A stretch of DNA of 62,637 nt from an uncultured Clostridia bacterium (GTDB lineage: Bacteria > Bacillota > Clostridia > TANB77 > CAG-508): NCBI GenBank assembly GCA_947626605.1, contig CANQSV010000007.1, forward strand, positions 1 to 62,637, given 5' to 3'. Within the stretch, counting starts at the first letter, position 1, and each line of letters starts with the position of its first letter. Shown here piece after piece: positions 1 through 9,928 of this stretch. A model generated the notes under the pieces. The model saw nothing but the letters and a program-made list of their open reading frames with translations, had not been told where the DNA came from and did not search any database. Position numbers and translations under genes: made by a program.

Positions 1-36
1 ACATACTTATTTTACTATATTTTTCTAAAAAAGAAA

Positions 37-97
37 AGACTGCTGACAAATTTTTTATACTTTGTCAACAGTCTGAAGGGAGAGAAATCTCCCTTGT
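37..97. terminator. Two adjacent hairpins; the second is a terminator
   Basis: A first hairpin (37-74) pairs AGACTG.TGACAAA with TTTGTCA.CAGTCT. A second (76-95) pairs AAGGGAGA with TCTCCCTT around a GAAA loop and is followed by TTGTTTT. The second is nearly the same as the terminator after the giant surface protein at 9861-9890. They probably end a gene lying left of the window. Confidence 0.6.
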
Positions 98-144
98 TTT
101 AATGATTGTTACCCAAATTTTCTATGCTTTTTGTTATAAAAACA

Positions 145-173
145 TTGACAAACAAGAACAAATGTTTTAGAAT
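145..173 (+). promoter_or_regulatory. Sigma-A type promoter of the ORF6N gene
   Basis: TTGACA at 145-150 and TAGAAT at 168-173 are separated by 17 bp. The start codon at 200 follows at a normal distance, with an AAAGGATG ribosome binding site between. Confidence 0.7.
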
Positions 174-199
174 ATATAAAAAAGTAAAGGATGTGATTT

Positions 200-1114
200 A
201 TGGAAGAAAATAATCTATCTATTCAAAATGATTTTGCCATAGAAGATATAAAAAAGTTAATATATACTATAAGAGGAAAGCAAGTTATGCTAGATAGTGA
301 TGTTGCAAATATATATCATTGTGAAACTAAGTATGTAAATCGTGTAGTAAAAAGAAATATTGAAAGATTTCCAGAAGAATTTTGTTTTCAGTTAAAAGAA
401 AATGAGTTTGAATCTTTAAGGTGCCAATTTGTCACCTTAAACGAAAACGGAAGAGGTCAACACAGAAAATATTTACCGTATGCTTTTACCGAACAGGGGA
501 TAGCAATGTTATCAGCTTTGCTAAAAAGTGATATTGCAATAAGTGTTAGTGTAAATATTATGAGAGCATTTGTCGAAATGAGAAGATTTTTAATGATTAA
601 TGGACAAGTTTTTGAAAGATTAACAAATGTAGAATATAGATTACAAGAACACGATAAAAAATTTGACGAAGTCTTTAATCAATTTCAACTAAAAGAAAAT
701 ATAAAGCAGAGAATATTTTTTGATGGTCAAATATGGGATAGCTATAGTGTTATTGTAGATATTATAAAAAGAGCAAATAGCAAAATTTTAATTATAGATA
801 ATTATATTGATGATAGTATTTTAAAAATGCTAGCCAAAAAGAAAAGCAATACTGAAGTAGTTATTCTAACATCAGATAAAAGTAATATTAATGCTTTAGA
901 TATTAAAAAATTCAATAAGGAATATCCTATATTAAAAGTTGCTAAAACAAATAAATATCATGACAGATTTATTGTGATAGATAATAAAGAGATGTATCAT
1001 CTGGGTGCTTCCATCAAAGATTTAGGCAAAAAATGTTTTGCAATTAACAAAATTGAAGATATGGAAATTATAGAAAAGATTATTAATTGCAATGCGAAAG
1101 CATTGCACATGTAG
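200..1114 (+). CDS. ORF6N-domain protein with a C-terminal PLD-like region
   Basis: Residues about 15-125 match the ORF6N DNA-binding domain found in phage and accessory regulators (RNIERFPEEF and the LPYAFTEQGIAML block are visible). A short coiled linker (about 130-165) leads to a C-terminal region with HDRFIVID at residues 254-261. This resembles one phospholipase-D HKD motif in which Lys is replaced by Arg. The role is unknown; ORF6N proteins are often found near mobile DNA or phage-defence genes, but no such partner is visible here. The last residues (about NAKALHM) and the TAG stop come from the start of a TGTAGGGG repeat, so the C-terminus may have been altered by repeat insertion. Confidence 0.75.
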   Translation: MEENNLSIQNDFAIEDIKKLIYTIRGKQVMLDSDVANIYHCETKYVNRVVKRNIERFPEEFCFQLKENEFESLRCQFVTLNENGRGQHRKYLPYAFTEQGIAMLSALLKSDIAISVSVNIMRAFVEMRRFLMINGQVFERLTNVEYRLQEHDKKFDEVFNQFQLKENIKQRIFFDGQIWDSYSVIVDIIKRANSKILIIDNYIDDSILKMLAKKKSNTEVVILTSDKSNINALDIKKFNKEYPILKVAKTNKYHDRFIVIDNKEMYHLGASIKDLGKKCFAINKIEDMEIIEKIINCNAKALHM

Positions 1115-1305
1115 GGGCATCTGCCACTGCATACTGACGCTGTAACAGGCTGTAGGGGTCGGCGTCCCAGACGACCCGTAAAAATATTAACAGTAGAGAT
1201 GTTATTTCATACAAATATTGTTATCATAATAATTTCAAATTTGCATTTATTAACATCTCTACTGTTCTTTGTTGTTGTGGGTCGTCGGGGACGCCGACCC
1301 CTACA
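1111..1305. repeat. TGTAGGGG-family palindromic repeat (full copy)
   Basis: A partial unit (1111-1150) precedes a 155-bp inverted repeat at 1151-1305. The outer arms start TGTAGGGGTCGGCGTCC and end with its reverse complement. Inner arms carry CAGTAGAGATGTTA and TAACATCTCTACTG. The loop is AT-rich and codes for nothing. Other copies lie near 29780, 41792, 41945, 47403, 59605 and 60947. The TIR-like ends look like a MITE, but I see no transposase with matching ends. Confidence 0.85.
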
Positions 1306-1528
1306 GTGGAAAAACATAGAAAATTCTATGAATATTGTAGAGATGTTATAACAAATTTTGTCTTTTTTGTGTAATGAAAAAATCCATAAAACTTAATATT
1401 GGCTGAAAGCTAGTAGTTTCAATTTGATTCATAGGTTAATAAATTTCAATATATATACATAAAATGGAAAAAGTTGTAATATTAAAATAGAGATATTGTT
1501 GAAAAATGAGGATTTTGGGTGAATATAT
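1306..1528. other. AT-rich leader of the giant surface protein
   Basis: This 220-bp stretch holds no gene. It contains the short recurrent motif ACATAGAAAATTCTAT, also seen at about 9908 and in variants at 113 and 23600. I recognise no riboswitch. Confidence 0.4.
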
Positions 1529-4500
1529 ATGAAATATATGAAAAAAACACATAGATATAAAAGAAGGCGAATGATAGCAATATTAACAATATTGTTATTA
1601 TTAATATTATCTTTATGGATGTTTATAAAAGCTTCTGAAGATGAAGAAGAGTGCTATAAATGCTATAGAAATAATATATTAGGTATAGCAGGGGATTTTT
1701 GTGTTTTTACTGAAGGGGATGCAAAGTTATCAGAATGTACAGCTGATATTGCAATAGGAGGAAAATTTGATGGAACCAGTTTTGGAAACTATGACACTGG
1801 TTGGAGTCAGTTTTATAGTAGTCATTTAGAATGTGTTAACTTAAATTCGTATATTGGAGGACATTATGAAAACGGAACGTATCAATGGAAAGGAGATAAA
1901 ACTAAAGAACAACTTACTTGTCATGGAAGTGGGATTGATATATGCAAAGGAACATATGAGGGTGAGCATCAATATGGCCAGGCTAATTTATATATAAATA
2001 CATGCGAGGAAAGTAGCAATAATGTATGTACACAAGGTGGAAATCCTAACCAATGTCAAATAAATGGAAAAACTTACAATAATCCTCAGTGTAATGATGA
2101 TAAGTGTGATCAGAATGGAAAATATAATGCTTACAATGTAAAAGAGGTAAAGTGTAAATTTATAGATTTTGAAAAAGAATTTGAGGACTTGAGAAAATTA
2201 TCAGAAACATTAAAAAATAAAGGAGAAAATGGAGACACAGATTGTAAGGTTAATTGCAAAAATGAACCAAATAACACTCATACTATAAAATACCAAATTA
2301 AAGAAGATGAAAGTGCTGTAATAATAACAGTAGAGGCGGACAATTTTTTTAATTCAAATTTTTGCGATACCTTTGATATAGAGAACTTAGCTAGCAATAA
2401 AAAGATAATTATAAATGTTGATTGTACGGATCAATTTACACAACAATGTCGTAGTACACCTAAAATACAAATTAATGGACAATCAGGCAAGTGGGATGCT
2501 CTGGCTGAAAATATAATTTGGAATTTCTATTATCCAGATAATAATGGCAATAATGGAACAGGAGCCCAACTAGAAGTAAAAGAAATGATAGGTACGATTC
2601 TAGCTCCTAACATAGAGGTTAAGGTTACTGGTAATTTATATGGAGCAGTTATAGCTAAAAAAATATTGGAAGCAAATACCATTAACGGTATAAATTCAAG
2701 TATTAATTGGAGTGATATAGGGGAAGAAAAACCAAAAGAAGAAACAACTTCTGTATATGTAGAAAAAGAGTGGATTGATAAAGATAACGCAGGTGGAAAA
2801 CGACCAGATAATGTTAAATTCAAATTACTAGCGGATGGTGTAGAAAAAGAAACTATTACTTTAAGAAAACAAGGACAAATTGTAAGAATTAATGATAAAA
2901 AGCAACAAGGCGAAAATGAAGAAAAAGTAAAAAGTATTGCTTACTCAACTAGTGGTAGTAGGTCAATAGCATCTGTATCTGAAACAGAAGATTGTTGTGA
3001 ATATTATATTGAGATAGATAAAACATCAATTCAAGATTGGTGGAAATATAATATGAAAAATTTAAAGCTAGAGATTAAATATAGTGGGGGAAAGACAGAA
3101 ACTAAAGAAATTTGTGCAAACAATTTTTGTAATTGGGGATTTGATCAAAGCTTTAAGGTAAAAATCCCAAAAGGACAAAGTGTAACAATAACTTTTGAAA
3201 CAACAATTTTAACAAGCGATGATGGTTCGCATTGCTATTTAGAATCTATTTCTACGAAGCAAAATACTTGTGGAGTAGAAGTGAATTGGCCTAATAATTG
3301 TAATTGGATAGTAGTAAAATTATCAACAACAGAGTGTAGCTGTACACCAACTGTTACAATTAGTAATGACAATCTACTTGGTTCAGGGGGTAGTGCAGGT
3401 GAAAACAACGGAGAAAGTTCTAGTAGTGGTACTGATGAAAGTAATCAAGGAAACCAAAACGGTCAAGACAGTCAAGAAGGTTCAGGTTCAGGAAGTACTA
3501 CTAATCCAACAAATCCTACGAACCCTGGAGAGGGAACAGGTGGAACTGGAAGTCAAACAGGAGGCGAAACTGACGGAGACAACGATAACTCTATAAATCC
3601 AGACAACTCAGAAGAACAAGAAAATCCAAAAGAATGGTCATGTATAATTAAAGATCTTCCAAAATATCAAGAAAATGGCAAAAATGAAGATGGAGAAGGT
3701 AAAAAAGAGATTGTTTATACAATAAAAGAAGTTAACGTTAGTGAGAATTACATTTCTGAAATAGAAAAGATAGATGAGAATGAAGAGGATAAAGATAAAT
3801 ATGCTGCTAAATATAGAATTATAAATACTTTATTAACTGATATTGAAGGTGAGAAAATCTGGGATGATGAAAATGATAATGATGGAGTTAGACCAGAGTC
3901 TATTGAAGTAACTTTATATCAAAAGGATGAAAGTGGAGAAGATAAAAAAGTTGATGTAGAAGAGTACAAGAAGAAAGTTAATAATACTGAAAATCAACAA
4001 TCTACAGGAGTTGAAGCAAATGGCGAAGGTTCAGAAGAGAATAATGAATTAAATGAAAAATCAAAGTTTAAAAATCCTATAACTGTTACAAAGAATTTAG
4101 AGGATTTAGAGGCAGAAAAAGACAGTAATAAATGGAAGTTTAAGTTTGAAGGTGTTAAGAAGTACAATAAAGAGGGCAAAGAGATAAAATATACTGTTAA
4201 AGAAAATACTGAAAGTGAAGGGCTAAAGGATAAATATACAGCAACAGTTGAAGACATGAAGATTACTAATAAGCATAAATTAGAAACAACAGAGGTTACT
4301 GTTACTAAAGTATGGGATGATAACAATGATCAAGATGGATATAGACCGAAAGAGGTTAAAGTAACTTTATTGGCTGATGGTGAAGAAATAAAAGCAGAGG
4401 ATTCAAAATCTGAGAATGAAAAAGTAGAGACTACAGCAACTTTAAATAAAAATAGTGAATGGAAGCATACTTTCAAAAATTTACCAAAATATAAAAACAA

Positions 4501-7500
4501 GAAAAAAATAGAATATACTGTTAAAGAAGAGAATGTTAATAAATATACAACTACTATAAGTGATGACAATACAATCACCAACAAACACGAGCCTGAGAAA
4601 ATATCTATTACTGTAAAGAAGATATGGAAAGATAATGATGACCAAGATGGGAAGAGACCTGAGAACGTTACTGTTAAGATTTTGGAAAATGAAAATGAGT
4701 TAGAAAATAAAAAAGTAACTTTAAACGCAGAAAATAACTGGGAAGCTACTATTGATGATTTACCTAAGTTTAAAGAGGGCAAAGAAATTGTTTATACAGT
4801 AGATGAAGAGAAATTTGATGATTATAAGAAAGACGTTAAAAAGCTAGAGAAAAAAGAAGATAGCGAAAAGGCTGAAGATGGCAAAGAGGTTATAGCTTTT
4901 GAGATTACGAATACTCATGAACCAGAGAAAACAAAAGTATCTGGAAAGAAGACATGGGATGATAAAGATAATCAAGATGGTATAAGACCTGAGAAAGTAG
5001 CGGTTAAGCTACTTGCTGATGGACAACCTGTTGCTGATAAGGAAGTAGAAGTGTCTGAAAAAACTGAATGGAAGTATGAATTTAAAGATGTTCCTAAATA
5101 TAAAAACAAAGGTACAGAGATAGTTTATACTGTTGAAGAAGATGCAGTTGAGGGTTATACAGCAGAAGTTGATTCAGATAATAATATAACTAATAAGCAT
5201 AAACCAGTAACCATAGATATTGAAGGTACAAAGACTTGGGATGATAGTGATAATCAAGACGGAAAAAGACCTAAGGAGATTACTGTTAGATTATTTGCAA
5301 ATGATAAAGAGAAAGAAACAAAAGTTGTTAAGCCAGATGAAGATAATAATTGGAAATATAAATTTACAAATCTTCCAAAGTATGAAAAAGGACAAGTAAT
5401 TAAATATACAATAAAGGAAGATGAAGTTAAAGATTATGATACAACTATAGATGAATACAATATAACTAATAAACACACACCAGAGACTATAACAGTTAAA
5501 GGAGAGAAAACATGGGAAGATGCAAATAATCAAGATGGTAAGAGACCTGAAAGTATAACCGTTTATCTAGTTGCTAATGGAGAAAGAGTTGAAGGTAAAG
5601 TTGCAACAGCATCTGAAAAAACTGAATGGGAATATGAATTTAAAGATGTTCCTAAATATTCAAAGGGTGAAAAGATAAAATATACAGTAGAAGAAGAGAA
5701 AATAGAAGGATATACATCAAAAGTTGATGAGAATAATAATATTACAAACACTCATAAACCAGAAAAAATAGATATAACAGGAACAAAAAAATGGGAAGAT
5801 AGCGATAATCAAGATGGTAAGAGACCTAAAGAAATTACTGTTAGATTATTTGCAGATGGAAAACAAGTAGAAGGTAAGGAAGCAACAGCTTCTGAGAAAA
5901 ATAATTGGGAATATAAGTTTAAAGATGTTCCTAAATATAGAGACCAAGGAGTAGAAATTAAGTATACAGTAAAAGAAGATGCAGTAGATGGTTATACATC
6001 AGAAGTTGATAAGGATAATAATATAACTAATAAACATACACCAGAGACTATAACTGTTAAAGGAAAGAAAACATGGGAAGATGCAAATAATCAAGATGGA
6101 ATAAGACCAGAAAGCATAACAGTTTATTTGAAGGCGGATGGAAAAAGAGTTGAAGATAAAGAAGCAAAAGCTTCTGCAGATACTGGTTGGGAATATGAAT
6201 TTAAAGATGTTCCTAAATATAGAGACCAAGGAGTAGAAATAAAGTATACAGTAGAAGAAGATGATATAACAGGTTATACTTCAAAAGTTGATAAGAATAA
6301 TAATATAACAAATACACATAAACCAGAAACAATTGATATTAAAGGAACGAAGAAATGGGAAGACGCAGATAATCAAGATGGAAAGAGACCTAATAAAATT
6401 ACAATTAAAGTATTTGCAAATGATAAAGAATTAACAGACAAGAAAATAACTGTAATAGCAGATGATAAATGGGAGTATGAGATTAAAGATTTACCTAAAA
6501 ATGAAGCTGGAAAGCCAATTACATATACAGTAGAAGAAGAACCTATTACAGGATATAAGATTAATGTTGAAGGTTATGATATAACAAATTCTCACGAACC
6601 AGAGAAGATAGATATCTCAGGTAGAAAAACATGGGATGACGCAAATGATCAAGACGGAAAGAGACCAACACAAATAACAGTTAAACTACTTGCAAACAAA
6701 GAAGTAAAAGAAACAAGAACTGTAACAGCAGAAAATAATTGGTCATACGAATTTAAAGGAGTAGATAAATACGCAAATGGAAAAGAGATTAAGTATTCAA
6801 TAGATGAAGATAAGGTAGATGATTATACTTTATCTACAGATGGATACAACTTAAAGAATACTCATAAGCCAGAAACAATAGTTATAGAAGGAACAAAGAA
6901 ATGGGATGATGCAGAAGACCAAGATGGAAAGAGACCTGATAAGGTAGTAGTTAAATTATCAGCAGATGGAGAACAATTAGAAACTAAAGAAGTAACAGCA
7001 GAAAGTAAGTGGAAATATAAATTTGAGAATTTACCTAAATACAAAGAAGGCAAAATTATAGAATATAAAATAGACGAAGAAGAAGTAAAAGACTATACAA
7101 AAGAAATAAAAGGCTACGACATAATAAATCACCATGAACCAGAGAAGACAAGCATATCAGGAACTAAAACATGGAATGATAATGATGATCAAGATGGAAA
7201 AAGACCTGATAGTATCAGAGTAAAATTATTTGGGGACGGAGAAGAAGTTGAAACAAGAAAAGTAACTAAAGATAAAGATTGGAAATACGAATTTAAAGAT
7301 CTACCAAAATACAAAAAAGGAGTAGAAATTAAATATACAATTGATGAGGTTGATGTAAAAGATTACACAAAAGAAGTAAAAGATTATGATGTAACAAACA
7401 CACATACTCCAGAAAAAACAGAAGTATCAGTAACTAAAGTATGGAATGATAGTGATAACCAGGATGGTAAGAGACCAGAAGAAGTTACGGTTAAATTATT

Positions 7501-9859
7501 GGCAGACGGAAAAGAATTTAAAACTGGCACTATAACTGCAAAAGATGGATGGAAATATACTTTCAAAGACTTAGACAAATACAAAAAAGGACAAGAAATA
7601 AAATACACAATTAAAGAGGACGAAGTAAAAGGATATGCATCAAAGGTAGATGAAGAAAGCAACACAATAACAAACACTCACGAGCCAGAAAAAATAAATA
7701 TAGCAGGAACTAAGAAGTGGGATGATAATAACGACCAAGATGGAAAAAGACCTGAAGAAGTTAAGATAAAACTATTAGCAGATGGTGTAGAAGTAAAAAC
7801 TAAAAAAGTAACTGCAAATGATGATTGGAAATATACTTTTGAAAATGTACCAAAATATAGCAAAGGACAAGAAATTAAATATACAGTTGATGAAGAAGAG
7901 GTAAAAGATTATACTAAGACAATAGACAAATACGATATAACAAACAAGCATATACCAGAAAAAACTGAAGTATCAGGAACTAAGATATGGGAAGATGAAG
8001 ACAATCAAGATGGAATAAGACCTGAGAAGATAAAAGTTAACTTATTTAAGGGTGAAGAAAAGATTGCTTCTCAAGAAGTAACTGCAAAAGATGAGTGGAA
8101 ATATACTTTTAAAGACTTAGATAAATATAGTAAAGGCAAAGAAATAAAATACACAATCAAAGAGGAAGAAGTAAAAGGATATACATCAAAAGTTGATAAA
8201 GATAATAATATAACAAATACTCATAAACCAGAAGTTACATCTATATCAGGTGAGAAAAAATGGCTAGATGAAAAGAATCAAGACGGAATAAGACCTAAGA
8301 GTATAGAAGTTAAATTGTTAGATGGAGAAAATGTAGTTGCAACAAAAACAGTAACAGCAGATACGGAATGGAAATATACTTTTGAGAATGTACCAAAATT
8401 CAGACAAGGAAAAGAAATACAATATACAGTAGATGAAGAAGATGTACCTGGATATGATAAAGAAATAAAAGGATACAATATAACAAATACACATAAGATA
8501 GAAAAGGTTAGCGTATCAGGAACAAAGACATGGGTAGATGATAATAATCAAGATAAAGTAAGACCAGAGAGCATTACAGTAAGATTATATGCAAACGGGG
8601 AAGAAGTAAAAAATAAAAAAGTTACTAAAAAAGATGGTTGGAAATATACATTTAAAGATTTAGCAAAATATGCAGATGGACAAGAAATTAATTATACAAT
8701 TAATGAAGATAAAGTAACAGGATATGAAAAAACTATAAATGGATATGATATAACAAATACTCATGAATCAAAGAGGACAAGTGTATCAGGAACCAAAATA
8801 TGGGTAGATCCAGGATATGAAAACTTCAGACCTAATAGTGTAAAGATAAACCTATTAGCAAATGGAAAGGCTAAAGACAGTAAAACTGTAACAGAAGCTG
8901 ATGATTGGAAATATGAATTTACAGATTTACCAAAATATGAAGCTGGTAAAGAAATAGTTTATACAATTACAGAAGATGAAGTAGAAGGATATGAAACAAC
9001 AATAAATGATTACAATGTAATAAATAGATATCATGCTGTAGCTGGTGAAGAGGTAATTGATATAGATGTAGAAAAAGAGTGGGAAGATGCAGGATATGAA
9101 GCAATAAGACCAAGCTCAGTAAAAGTAAACTTGTTAGCAAATGGAAAAGTAGTAAGAACACAAGAGATAACAGCAAAGAATAAATGGAAATTTACATTTA
9201 AACAAGTAGAATTATTTGATAAAAATGGAGATATTATAAAATATACAATAACAGAAGATGCAGTAAGTGGATACGAAACAAGAATAGATGGATTTAAGAT
9301 AACAAATACATATGTACCAATGGCAGTAGCAGATAAGGTAATGATTAAGATTAATAAATATGAAAAAGGAACAACCAAGAAATTAAAAGATGCAAAATTT
9401 GAATTAGTAATAAAGAAAGAAGACGGAGTAGATAAAGACAAGAACAAGAAGTATAAGGAAGTATTAAAGAAGACAAATACAACTAATTCAATAGGACAAA
9501 TCATCTTGAAAGATTTAGATTTAGAAGCAGGAACATATTTATTAGAGCTAACTGAAAAAGAAGCTCCAAAAGGATATAAGAAGTCTGATGATTCTATCAA
9601 GGTTGAATTTACTGTAAAAGAGCAAGATGGCAAGAAAGTAATTAAGCTTAAAGAAAAATATAAGAATGCAGAAGTAGAGAAGACAGTTTTAACAGTAAAA
9701 GTAGAGAATACAAAAGAACAACATAAGGATAATACAACATCAAAAGGAAAATTACCACAAACAGGACCTGGCAAAACGATAGTAGTAGGAGCAGTGGTTA
9801 TGGTATTCTTAGCAGTAGGAGCAATAGGAGTATTCAAGTATAGAGAAGTTAAATTTTAG
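1529..9859 (+). CDS. Giant Cna-B repeat surface protein with LPXTG anchor
   Basis: The protein has 2776 aa. The N-terminus has a basic stretch and one hydrophobic segment (about residues 15-33), as in a signal peptide. Residues about 35-395 are Cys-rich and contain a region like choice-of-anchor-A domains (GTILAPNIEV, GNLYGAVIAKK near 350-380). About 20 Cna-B modules follow, each roughly 67-70 aa, opening with a KxWxDxxxQDGxRP-like motif and closing with ITNxH. The first is split by an inserted segment of about 250 residues (about 443-698) that includes a Ser/Gly/Asn-rich linker. A different, prealbumin-like domain lies near 2590-2690. LPQTGPG at 2742-2748, a hydrophobic stretch and a basic tail form a sortase signal. 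Cna-B modules usually form internal isopeptide bonds and act as stiff stalks, so the likely role is a wall-anchored adhesin. No sortase gene is in the window. ATG at 1538 is an alternative start. Confidence 0.92.
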   Translation: MKYMKKTHRYKRRRMIAILTILLLLILSLWMFIKASEDEEECYKCYRNNILGIAGDFCVFTEGDAKLSECTADIAIGGKFDGTSFGNYDTGWSQFYSSHLECVNLNSYIGGHYENGTYQWKGDKTKEQLTCHGSGIDICKGTYEGEHQYGQANLYINTCEESSNNVCTQGGNPNQCQINGKTYNNPQCNDDKCDQNGKYNAYNVKEVKCKFIDFEKEFEDLRKLSETLKNKGENGDTDCKVNCKNEPNNTHTIKYQIKEDESAVIITVEADNFFNSNFCDTFDIENLASNKKIIINVDCTDQFTQQCRSTPKIQINGQSGKWDALAENIIWNFYYPDNNGNNGTGAQLEVKEMIGTILAPNIEVKVTGNLYGAVIAKKILEANTINGINSSINWSDIGEEKPKEETTSVYVEKEWIDKDNAGGKRPDNVKFKLLADGVEKETITLRKQGQIVRINDKKQQGENEEKVKSIAYSTSGSRSIASVSETEDCCEYYIEIDKTSIQDWWKYNMKNLKLEIKYSGGKTETKEICANNFCNWGFDQSFKVKIPKGQSVTITFETTILTSDDGSHCYLESISTKQNTCGVEVNWPNNCNWIVVKLSTTECSCTPTVTISNDNLLGSGGSAGENNGESSSSGTDESNQGNQNGQDSQEGSGSGSTTNPTNPTNPGEGTGGTGSQTGGETDGDNDNSINPDNSEEQENPKEWSCIIKDLPKYQENGKNEDGEGKKEIVYTIKEVNVSENYISEIEKIDENEEDKDKYAAKYRIINTLLTDIEGEKIWDDENDNDGVRPESIEVTLYQKDESGEDKKVDVEEYKKKVNNTENQQSTGVEANGEGSEENNELNEKSKFKNPITVTKNLEDLEAEKDSNKWKFKFEGVKKYNKEGKEIKYTVKENTESEGLKDKYTATVEDMKITNKHKLETTEVTVTKVWDDNNDQDGYRPKEVKVTLLADGEEIKAEDSKSENEKVETTATLNKNSEWKHTFKNLPKYKNKKKIEYTVKEENVNKYTTTISDDNTITNKHEPEKISITVKKIWKDNDDQDGKRPENVTVKILENENELENKKVTLNAENNWEATIDDLPKFKEGKEIVYTVDEEKFDDYKKDVKKLEKKEDSEKAEDGKEVIAFEITNTHEPEKTKVSGKKTWDDKDNQDGIRPEKVAVKLLADGQPVADKEVEVSEKTEWKYEFKDVPKYKNKGTEIVYTVEEDAVEGYTAEVDSDNNITNKHKPVTIDIEGTKTWDDSDNQDGKRPKEITVRLFANDKEKETKVVKPDEDNNWKYKFTNLPKYEKGQVIKYTIKEDEVKDYDTTIDEYNITNKHTPETITVKGEKTWEDANNQDGKRPESITVYLVANGERVEGKVATASEKTEWEYEFKDVPKYSKGEKIKYTVEEEKIEGYTSKVDENNNITNTHKPEKIDITGTKKWEDSDNQDGKRPKEITVRLFADGKQVEGKEATASEKNNWEYKFKDVPKYRDQGVEIKYTVKEDAVDGYTSEVDKDNNITNKHTPETITVKGKKTWEDANNQDGIRPESITVYLKADGKRVEDKEAKASADTGWEYEFKDVPKYRDQGVEIKYTVEEDDITGYTSKVDKNNNITNTHKPETIDIKGTKKWEDADNQDGKRPNKITIKVFANDKELTDKKITVIADDKWEYEIKDLPKNEAGKPITYTVEEEPITGYKINVEGYDITNSHEPEKIDISGRKTWDDANDQDGKRPTQITVKLLANKEVKETRTVTAENNWSYEFKGVDKYANGKEIKYSIDEDKVDDYTLSTDGYNLKNTHKPETIVIEGTKKWDDAEDQDGKRPDKVVVKLSADGEQLETKEVTAESKWKYKFENLPKYKEGKIIEYKIDEEEVKDYTKEIKGYDIINHHEPEKTSISGTKTWNDNDDQDGKRPDSIRVKLFGDGEEVETRKVTKDKDWKYEFKDLPKYKKGVEIKYTIDEVDVKDYTKEVKDYDVTNTHTPEKTEVSVTKVWNDSDNQDGKRPEEVTVKLLADGKEFKTGTITAKDGWKYTFKDLDKYKKGQEIKYTIKEDEVKGYASKVDEESNTITNTHEPEKINIAGTKKWDDNNDQDGKRPEEVKIKLLADGVEVKTKKVTANDDWKYTFENVPKYSKGQEIKYTVDEEEVKDYTKTIDKYDITNKHIPEKTEVSGTKIWEDEDNQDGIRPEKIKVNLFKGEEKIASQEVTAKDEWKYTFKDLDKYSKGKEIKYTIKEEEVKGYTSKVDKDNNITNTHKPEVTSISGEKKWLDEKNQDGIRPKSIEVKLLDGENVVATKTVTADTEWKYTFENVPKFRQGKEIQYTVDEEDVPGYDKEIKGYNITNTHKIEKVSVSGTKTWVDDNNQDKVRPESITVRLYANGEEVKNKKVTKKDGWKYTFKDLAKYADGQEINYTINEDKVTGYEKTINGYDITNTHESKRTSVSGTKIWVDPGYENFRPNSVKINLLANGKAKDSKTVTEADDWKYEFTDLPKYEAGKEIVYTITEDEVEGYETTINDYNVINRYHAVAGEEVIDIDVEKEWEDAGYEAIRPSSVKVNLLANGKVVRTQEITAKNKWKFTFKQVELFDKNGDIIKYTITEDAVSGYETRIDGFKITNTYVPMAVADKVMIKINKYEKGTTKKLKDAKFELVIKKEDGVDKDKNKKYKEVLKKTNTTNSIGQIILKDLDLEAGTYLLELTEKEAPKGYKKSDDSIKVEFTVKEQDGKKVIKLKEKYKNAEVEKTVLTVKVENTKEQHKDNTTSKGKLPQTGPGKTIVVGAVVMVFLAVGAIGVFKYREVKF

Positions 9860-9860
9860 A

Positions 9861-9890
9861 AAAACAAGGGAGAGAAATCTCCCTTGTTTT
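9861..9890 (+). terminator. Terminator of the surface protein gene
   Basis: A 13-bp perfect stem (AAAACAAGGGAGA with TCTCCCTTGTTTT) closes a GAAA loop two bases after the stop codon. It can act in both directions, so it may also serve the convergent ylbJ gene. Confidence 0.8.
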
Positions 9891-9928
9891 AATGAATAAT
9901 TGATGTAAAAAACATAGAAAATTCTATT

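Noticed and set aside
9031-9837. 268-aa antisense frame inside the Cna-B gene
   Set aside because: It mirrors the real repeat gene, has biased Ser/Phe/Leu content and no ribosome binding site.
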